Assembly (NCBI RefSeq): GCF_040760075.1
Contig: NZ_CP142884.1
Coordinates: 2,294,001-2,358,000, forward strand
DNA: 64,000 nt
Direction: 5' to 3'
From: Sphingobacterium sp. R2
GTDB lineage: Bacteria; Bacteroidota; Bacteroidia; Sphingobacteriales; Sphingobacteriaceae
Part shown: in pieces, positions 58,618-64,000 of the stretch
How positions within the stretch are numbered: the stretch's first letter is position 1
Layout: every line of letters starts with the position of its first letter
Notes under the pieces: model-generated
Databases searched by the model: none
What the model saw: the letters and a program-made list of their open reading frames with translations, nothing else
Told to the model about the DNA's origin: nothing
Position numbers and translations under genes: made by a program

Positions 58618-60948
58618 TCAAAATTTATAGTTGATGTTAAACGAGGCCAACATCCCTTGTCCTTTTACATACTCTTCATTTAGGGCACGGTATTGACTAA
58701 CGACAGGATAATAATTTTTATTAAATAAGTTCTCTATTCCCATACCAATAGACCATTGTTTATTGATATGGTAGTTACTATTTAAATTAAATACATCAAC
58801 AGGTTTGACCGGTCCCTCGCTGTTTTTGTATATTCCTTTTTCGTTGGGAAGGAATCTGTCCCGTGACCCTGTATGTACCCAAAAAAGCTGAAAGGTAAGG
58901 GGTCGGATTGGCGTGTAGTAAATATATCCCGTTGCTTTTTTGGGAGAAATACGTGAGCCATTGAGGTAGGACTTTGTTCCGTCGTCCTTTTTGGATTTCC
59001 CTTCTACATAGGCATAAGTTCCGCCAATGGTCAATTGCTGTGAAATGTTAGCGCTTAATGCAACTTCATATCCATATACATCCTCTGGCAGACGTTGGGG
59101 CATCAGGTAACCACCGATATCAACGAGTTCGACTCCCATTTTAGATGTACTGTAGTAGTAGGCGGCGGATAGTTGGAAAATACTATAATTACTTGAAAAT
59201 CCTATTTCATAATTGTTGGTAATGATCGGATCAGTTTTTAGGCTGTCTAGGTCATTATCTGTTGCTCTGCGGACGATACGACCCAGTTCATTAATCGCGA
59301 AACCCTGTGAGAAACTAATGAAGGGGTTAAAAATTGCATATTTGTTATAACGTAAGCCTGCATTGAAGGTTGCTCCTTTGTAAGGGATCTTTCCACCCTT
59401 TACAGCAATACTTCCCTCGTTATTGGGTCCTGTAGCAATGGTATTGAAGTCCTTGATTTTTACGGTTGCATTTTCATAGCGCACACCGCCTTTAAAGATT
59501 AAATTTTCTAGGAAATCAATCTTAACTTGGGCGTATGGAGCAATGTTTAACATATTCATATAGGGGATATAAACCCTTCCATCAGTCAGATTCTGATCTG
59601 TCACATCATTTAATAAGTCTATACCATAGGTAATGTCCGCATTGGATCCCAATAGCTGAAATGGCGTGTTGAGATTAACGCGTAATCCTTTTTTCTCCGA
59701 ATTGATTTGTGTTTGTCCCGGACCATACCATGCAGAAGCTTTCTCGACATAACGATTCATTGAGCGAAACGTATTGTAGTACGCTGATGCCGTTAAAGAT
59801 GTGGAGGCAAAGAGATTGTTTTTGTTATAGGTCAGCATGGCATTGTGGTTGTAGGGAGTTCCAGCAGGTTTACCTGGATCTTCGCCTTTTACTCCTATCG
59901 TAGGAGTCTGTCCATATATACCTGCCTGGCTGATGTACCTGTTGTGTTGATTGCTTCTGTAGAAGTTGTACACTGCCGTTATATTAGAACTACTATCGAT
60001 GCGGTAACCAACCTTTAAGAATGCGTTGTATTGATAGGTGTTCGAAAGACCGTCAGTCTGACCAAGGGGGACACCGTCGCCGTCGCGTTGCAGTCCAACG
60101 TAATCGGCCGAACCGCTTACAGTATAATTCCATTTGTTTTTTTGACCATATAATGTTTGGCCTATGCGATATCCCATGGTACCCGCGCTGTTGACGGGAT
60201 TAAATGTTGTTCGCAGACTAGTCATTCCCTGAATCGGTGCAGCATCTTTTGACGGGGTGCGCGTAATGTAATTGATAATGCCTCCTGCGGATCCATTTCC
60301 ATAGATGGAAGTAGCACCTTTGATGACTTCAACTCGCTCAATGACGCTTGCGTCAATGGTGCGGAGATCACGTTGTCCATTCATCAAGGGGGTGGATTGT
60401 GGAATTCCATCAATCAAAACCAATACAGATCGTCCACGGAGGGTCTGGCCGGAGTTGGTTGCTTTGTTTGTCGCAGTTCCAAGTCCAGGAATGGTGTTAC
60501 CCAAAATAGTGGAAAGATTAGTGGTGATTTGGCTTTGGGCTTCAATCTCCTTTGTCGTTAAGATAGAAACTGAAGAAGGTACAGTGGAGATGCTTTCCGC
60601 TTTACGTCCTGCTGTTACAATGATCTCATCTAAAACTTGGGTAGAATTAAGCTGAATGATTAAGGGTTGTTGAACGGTATCTAAATTCACCATTTTTTCA
60701 ACCGGAGAGAAGCCTGTATAGGATACCCGTAATTGAATAGTATTGCTTAAACTTTTTTTTGCAAAATTGAATTGCCCGAATTGATTGGAATATCCTACGC
60801 TCTTTCCATCAACTTTGATATTCGCTTGCCTTAATGGTTTATTTTCTCGGTCTTTTACAACAAGGGATATTTCTTGTGCATTTAGCTTAGCACTTAAAAG
60901 CAAAAAGATTCCACAATTGAACATCCTATAGCGTGTTCTATTCTTCAT
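58618..60948 (-). CDS. TonB-dependent receptor (probable siderophore type)
   Basis: A 776-residue outer-membrane receptor. A signal peptide (cleavage near LNAQ, about 25) precedes a carboxypeptidase-like domain (residues about 26-105), the TonB-box-like DEIIVTAGRKA, a plug (about 115-230, with NSGQTLRGRSVLVLIDGIPQ and EVIKGATSIYGNGSAGGIIN) and a barrel ending in Phe (NINYKF). The short length, the IYGNGSAGGIINYITRTPS motif and the PepSY partner suggest iron-siderophore uptake rather than a SusC glycan transporter. No SusD partner lies next to it. Confidence 0.93.
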   Translation of the reverse strand: MKNRTRYRMFNCGIFLLLSAKLNAQEISLVVKDRENKPLRQANIKVDGKSVGYSNQFGQFNFAKKSLSNTIQLRVSYTGFSPVEKMVNLDTVQQPLIIQLNSTQVLDEIIVTAGRKAESISTVPSSVSILTTKEIEAQSQITTNLSTILGNTIPGLGTATNKATNSGQTLRGRSVLVLIDGIPQSTPLMNGQRDLRTIDASVIERVEVIKGATSIYGNGSAGGIINYITRTPSKDAAPIQGMTSLRTTFNPVNSAGTMGYRIGQTLYGQKNKWNYTVSGSADYVGLQRDGDGVPLGQTDGLSNTYQYNAFLKVGYRIDSSSNITAVYNFYRSNQHNRYISQAGIYGQTPTIGVKGEDPGKPAGTPYNHNAMLTYNKNNLFASTSLTASAYYNTFRSMNRYVEKASAWYGPGQTQINSEKKGLRVNLNTPFQLLGSNADITYGIDLLNDVTDQNLTDGRVYIPYMNMLNIAPYAQVKIDFLENLIFKGGVRYENATVKIKDFNTIATGPNNEGSIAVKGGKIPYKGATFNAGLRYNKYAIFNPFISFSQGFAINELGRIVRRATDNDLDSLKTDPIITNNYEIGFSSNYSIFQLSAAYYYSTSKMGVELVDIGGYLMPQRLPEDVYGYEVALSANISQQLTIGGTYAYVEGKSKKDDGTKSYLNGSRISPKKATGYIYYTPIRPLTFQLFWVHTGSRDRFLPNEKGIYKNSEGPVKPVDVFNLNSNYHINKQWSIGMGIENLFNKNYYPVVSQYRALNEEYVKGQGMLASFNINYKF

Positions 60949-60982
60949 GGTAATTTATTTAGATCAAATATAAATTAATGTG

Positions 60983-61012
60983 CAAATATAGTTTATTTTA
61001 TAATTGTGACAA
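60983..61012 (-). promoter_or_regulatory. Promoter of the TonB receptor-PepSY operon
   Basis: On the - strand, TTG (61012-61010), 19 bp, then TATATTTG (60990-60983), a full match. The start codon at 60948 is about 35 bp downstream. A second TATATTTG lies at 60972-60965. No clear Fur box is visible. Confidence 0.75.
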
Positions 61013-61139
61013 CATCAATGTGCTCTTTTTTTGATTTTTTTTAGTAGTTATTGTTAGATTTTAAGGCTAATTTAGTAGCCAATGCACTGCTGTCTGCTAT
61101 CAAATTAGATCATTATTTTTTGGAAAAATAATCTGTTCG

Positions 61140-61366
61140 TTAGATATTTACTTTGATCAGGCGATGTGTGAGAATGTTACTTATTCTAAAGGCAACGAAA
61201 TTGGCATCGGGACCATTGAAGCAGGACTTCTCGAGAACGCGATTATTAACGATAAAGTGAAACAAAGCAGAAAGGCCAAAAGTACTAAGCTATATTTGCT
61301 GTCGACACCGTAGTTATGGCATCTGGTGTGCCGATGAAAGGTGAAGAAGCCATCGATTTAGATTGA
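61140..61366 (+). pseudogene. Remnant of an unidentified gene
   Basis: Two overlapping + strand frames read like protein: the first, from about 61164, gives NEIGIGTIEAGLLENAIIND and later STKLYLLSTP before a stop at 61311; the second, shifted, gives AVDTVVMASGVPMKGEEAID then LD and a stop at 61364. They look like one gene broken by a frameshift, but I recognise no family, and it may be chance. The rest of 60949-61372 has only promoter elements and AT-rich sequence. Confidence 0.35.
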
Positions 61367-61387
61367 TAATTATCAATCTAAATCGAT
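61352..61387. repeat. 36-bp perfect palindrome at the end of the TPR gene
   Basis: Left arm 61352-61368 (ATCGATTTAGATTGATA), centre AT, and right arm 61371-61387 its exact complement. It covers the stop codon of the TPR gene on the - strand and the end of the gene remnant on the + strand, both of which end in the codons for IDLD and a stop. No T-run follows, so it is not a typical terminator. Confidence 0.8.
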
Positions 61388-61798
61388 ATTATTACTTAAA
61401 AATGTAAGGTACTTGGGGGATTCATCCTCGAAAATATCTTTTCCTTCCATCATATAAGCCCGGAGAAGATATTCCTGAGCCAGCTCACTATTATTGTCGT
61501 GTAGGTAGCATTGTCCTAACCGCAACATAATAAACGGATTTTCGTAAGCATTTTCGATGATATTGTGTTTTGCTTTTTCAAAATGGGAGAGCGCATTGGT
61601 AAAGTCGTCGAGTAAGAAAAAAGCATCTCCTATAGAGGCTTCGAGCCAGAGGCTTTCTGCGTGAACATTTTGCGGACTTGGGACCAAATCAAGTGCTTCG
61701 GTCCACAAGCGGATCGCTTCTTGATAGTTGCCTTCGTCACATTGAATGTTTCCTTCTTCGCTGAGTTGGTCTATTCTGTCTAATGTTTGATCATCCAT
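61373..61798 (-). CDS. Tetratricopeptide-repeat protein, 141 residues
   Basis: A small cytoplasmic protein of about three TPR helix pairs, without signal or membrane segments. Recognisable pieces are GNYQEAIRLWTEALDLVPSP, WLEASIGDAFFLLDDFTNAL and NPFIMLRLGQCYLHDNNSEL, a pattern found in a widespread small TPR family. I recall similar proteins near polymorphic toxins, where they may be immunity proteins, but nothing here proves that. The adjacent remnant at 61140 could be the end of such a toxin, which is speculative. Confidence 0.85.
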   Translation of the reverse strand: MDDQTLDRIDQLSEEGNIQCDEGNYQEAIRLWTEALDLVPSPQNVHAESLWLEASIGDAFFLLDDFTNALSHFEKAKHNIIENAYENPFIMLRLGQCYLHDNNSELAQEYLLRAYMMEGKDIFEDESPKYLTFLSNNIDLD

Positions 61799-61849
61799 GG
61801 CATTTAAATCGTTAAAGTCCTATACTAAGGTAAGAAATCTATTCAAAAA

Positions 61850-61883
61850 AAAAGCGGAAAAAATTTGTGCTTTCTCCGCTTTT
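61850..61883. terminator. Terminator between the TPR gene and the SusD-like gene
   Basis: Arms AAAAGCGGA (61850-61858) and TCCGCTTTT (61875-61883) with a 16-base loop. On the - strand it is followed by a run of T (A-run 61845-61853 on the + strand), so it would end the SusC-SusD transcript. Confidence 0.8.
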
Positions 61884-61901
61884 AGTTCTGTTGATATCTA
61901 T

Positions 61902-63341
61902 TTATTCTACATCAAACCACAGTTTAGTTAACAACGTATTGCTACCCTGGCGTGCTATGGCTTCTCGGTAATTAGCTCCATTGAGAGATTGTTCTGTTCC
62001 GGGATATAGAAAGCGCAAAGGGATTTTTCCGCCCAAAGCACCTTGTTTTGCAGGTGTTAACTTAGGATAATCCAATCTGCGCCATTCGGCAAATGCTTCC
62101 AAACCTTGCCCATATAACGCAATCCATTTTTGTTCGCCAATTGACTTTTTATAGTTATTGGGGTCGAAAATTACTGATGATTGACTAAGGTAGGCATCGA
62201 TTAAATTATTACTGACTTTGTATTGTTCAAAAGATGCTCGAATGGCCTTTTGGTAGAGATCTGCTGCATCACCCGTAATAAATCCTCTGCTTACGGCCTC
62301 GGAAAGATCAAAAAGAACCTCCGAATAACTTAAGATCACTGCAGGAGCTTTTGGCTCACGGAAATATTTTCCTGGTCGGGATGTAAGATCAAATCCAATA
62401 CTGCTAGCCTCACTTGAAGTGAGGCCATTTGGGAGACCAACATATTGCTCCTTAGTCGGTTTGTCTGTTGCATCCGCATAAATAGGTAAGCGTGGATCGT
62501 TTAACTCGACAAGCTTATCTACCATTGTTTTACTCACGCGATAATCCTCTCTTGCTTCAAAAGATGCACTGACGGGATTGCGATAAGGAGCATCGCGGTA
62601 GATCAGCTGAGCGATATCCTCATTGGAGCTAATGTAACCACTTCCTTCTGCTGCGATTTCCTGCAATGTAGTTTTGGCTAGATCCGGTAGGCGGTCAGCA
62701 ATACGTAATGCAAAGCGCAATCTGAGTGAATTCGCAAAACGTTTCCATTTAACGATTTTATTCTCATAAATAATATCACCCTGGATAGCCTCACCATCAA
62801 CTTTTAATAAACTTTGTGCGTTCTTGAGATCTTTCAATAGGCCTTTATATACATTTTCCTGTGCGTCGTAACGAGGGGTCAAATAAGCATCAATGTCTCC
62901 TGTTTCAGTATAAGGAATATCTCCATAGGCATCTGTCAGTAATGAAAATACCCATGACTGCAAGATAAGTGCTACGCCCTTGTAGTTGTCATTGCCGCTA
63001 TTTGCTGCTAATTTTTGCGTGATCTTTAATTGGCTGATGCTCTTTGAGTACCAGGTTGACCATCCTTCTGTGAAATCATTGTTTGTGAAAATATAGCGGT
63101 CGGGGTCCGTGTATTGGATTCTAGCCCAATGTTGTACAAACAACAGGCTAGAAGCAAGATTATTGCTTACGCCCCAGTAGCTGTCGGCTGTTGTTTTAAT
63201 CGCGCTTGTGAGAAGGTAGCCAGGTTGAGGATTTTCTGCCTCATTCTGATTTTGATTGACTTTTGCTAATTCATCTTTGCAGGACGTGGTTAGGCCCAGT
63301 AAGAGAATAAGTCCTGTTATATATTTGCTGTTTATTTTCAT
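61902..63341 (-). CDS. SusD/RagB-like lipoprotein (SusD_2 type)
   Basis: A 479-residue surface lipoprotein of the SusD-like_2 group. ATG 63341 is the start; TTG 63347 is in frame but less likely. The lipobox is GLTTSC (Cys21). Typical segments are QPGYLLTSAIKTTADSYWGV, LILQSWVFSLLTDAYGDIPY and the C-terminal EQKWIALYGQGLEAFAEWRR. It follows a SusC gene cut by the window edge, so it is the binding partner of that transporter. The ligand is unknown. Confidence 0.94.
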   Translation of the reverse strand: MKINSKYITGLILLLGLTTSCKDELAKVNQNQNEAENPQPGYLLTSAIKTTADSYWGVSNNLASSLLFVQHWARIQYTDPDRYIFTNNDFTEGWSTWYSKSISQLKITQKLAANSGNDNYKGVALILQSWVFSLLTDAYGDIPYTETGDIDAYLTPRYDAQENVYKGLLKDLKNAQSLLKVDGEAIQGDIIYENKIVKWKRFANSLRLRFALRIADRLPDLAKTTLQEIAAEGSGYISSNEDIAQLIYRDAPYRNPVSASFEAREDYRVSKTMVDKLVELNDPRLPIYADATDKPTKEQYVGLPNGLTSSEASSIGFDLTSRPGKYFREPKAPAVILSYSEVLFDLSEAVSRGFITGDAADLYQKAIRASFEQYKVSNNLIDAYLSQSSVIFDPNNYKKSIGEQKWIALYGQGLEAFAEWRRLDYPKLTPAKQGALGGKIPLRFLYPGTEQSLNGANYREAIARQGSNTLLTKLWFDVE

Positions 63342-63419
63342 GCTCAAAATAATTATTTGTTCTTCAATTGTTCGCTAGTAAGAAATCGAACTGCATTAGG
63401 CAGCGATGATTTCAGTTGC

Positions 63420-64000
63420 TTAAAACTTAAGATTTAAATTGAAGCCAAAGCTTCTTGTGGTCGGTAACTGTAAACTTTCCAAACCTTGTGCATTGCCTGT
63501 ATTAAAGGCTGTTTCTGGATCAATATTAGGGGCATTCTTATGGATAATCCATAGGTTTCGAGCTACTAAAGAGAATGAGGCTCCCTGAAAGCCGATTTTG
63601 GAAATCCAATGATTTGGAAATTGGTAACCTAGTTTTACCTCGCGCAATTTAACATAAGAAGCATCGAATACATTTGCTTCATTGGTTCTATATAGCGTTT
63701 TATAATATTGTTGTGCCGATACAACTTTCGTATTTTCTGAACCGTCTGCATTTAGGCCATCTACGATAATACCATCATCATAGGTTGTCCCGTTAACTGT
63801 ATAACTCAGTCCGCCATGTTCAGCATCTCTTCCAGGGAGAGTCGAGGCCAATACCCCAGTTCCTCTACCAGTCGCATTCGTACCTGAGTAGAGTTTGCCC
63901 CCATGCTTGATGTCTATCAAAAAGCTTAAATCAAAGTTTTTGTAACGGAATTGATTTGTAATACCGCCCAACCAATCTGGTGTAAATTTGCCAAAATAGT
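63420..64000 (-). CDS. SusC/RagA-family outer-membrane protein, truncated by the window edge
   Basis: The C-terminal part (about 193 residues) of a SusC-type TonB-linked transporter; the frame is open to base 64000. GGITNQFRYKNFDLSFLIDI and the terminal YVKLREVKLGYQFPNHW, ending FNLNLKF, match the last barrel strands of the family. The gene precedes the SusD-like gene by 78 bp. The rest lies outside the window. Confidence 0.92.
   Translation of the reverse strand, partial: YFGKFTPDWLGGITNQFRYKNFDLSFLIDIKHGGKLYSGTNATGRGTGVLASTLPGRDAEHGGLSYTVNGTTYDDGIIVDGLNADGSENTKVVSAQQYYKTLYRTNEANVFDASYVKLREVKLGYQFPNHWISKIGFQGASFSLVARNLWIIHKNAPNIDPETAFNTGNAQGLESLQLPTTRSFGFNLNLKF

Overview
The window is a chromosomal segment of a Bacteroidota bacterium, most likely a Sphingobacterium or close relative. 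The basis is the character of the 16S gene, the repeated use of the Bacteroidota promoter -7 element TAnnTTTG, the near absence of Shine-Dalgarno sites, SusC/SusD pairs, and family types typical of the phylum (BT_3928, DUF1599, DUF4886, DUF5117). The genus is an inference from the 16S sequence read by eye.

Region 1 (1-16 kb) is the core expression block on the + strand: the end of rplA, then rplJ, rplL, rpoB (which must start at a TTG), rpoC and a terminator, followed by a complete rRNA operon (two tandem promoters, 16S, tRNA-Ile(GAT), tRNA-Ala(TGC), 23S, 5S, terminator). Region 2 (16-23 kb) holds a DUF4886 protein, a DinB-like protein, sucD, a TrmH-family methyltransferase, rpsT, a secreted DUF1080 protein with an AraC regulator, and a succinate/acetate CoA-transferase. 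An IS1182-like insertion sequence lies at about 23.4-25.2 kb.

Region 3 (25-46 kb) is mixed metabolism: a secreted protein, a P-type ATPase, a tight operon (DUF1599, BT_3928, aroK, glycerophosphodiesterase), a HipA-like kinase/DUF3037 pair, cysE-cysM, small enzymes, a secreted copper-handling cluster ending in a multicopper oxidase fused to a CopB-like barrel, fabH, an ornithine-type aminotransferase and a NUDIX hydrolase.

Region 4 (47.4-57.3 kb) is the most interesting part. A LytS-type histidine kinase is followed by three copies of CGTGTTCA spaced exactly 21 bp apart, then a DUF5117-type zinc metalloprotease lipoprotein, a SusC, a SusD and a LytTR response regulator. It reads as a sense-digest-import unit in which the kinase/regulator pair brackets the genes it probably controls. 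The metalloprotease gene is split by a -1 shift exactly at an in-frame A AAA AAG heptamer, between its lipoprotein signal peptide and its mature body.

Region 5 (57.3-64 kb) is on the - strand: a PepSY membrane protein with a TonB-dependent receptor (probable iron uptake), a gene remnant with a 36-bp palindrome, a TPR protein, and a SusD/SusC pair cut by the window edge. A dense cluster of DnaA-box-like nonamers lies between regions 4 and 5.
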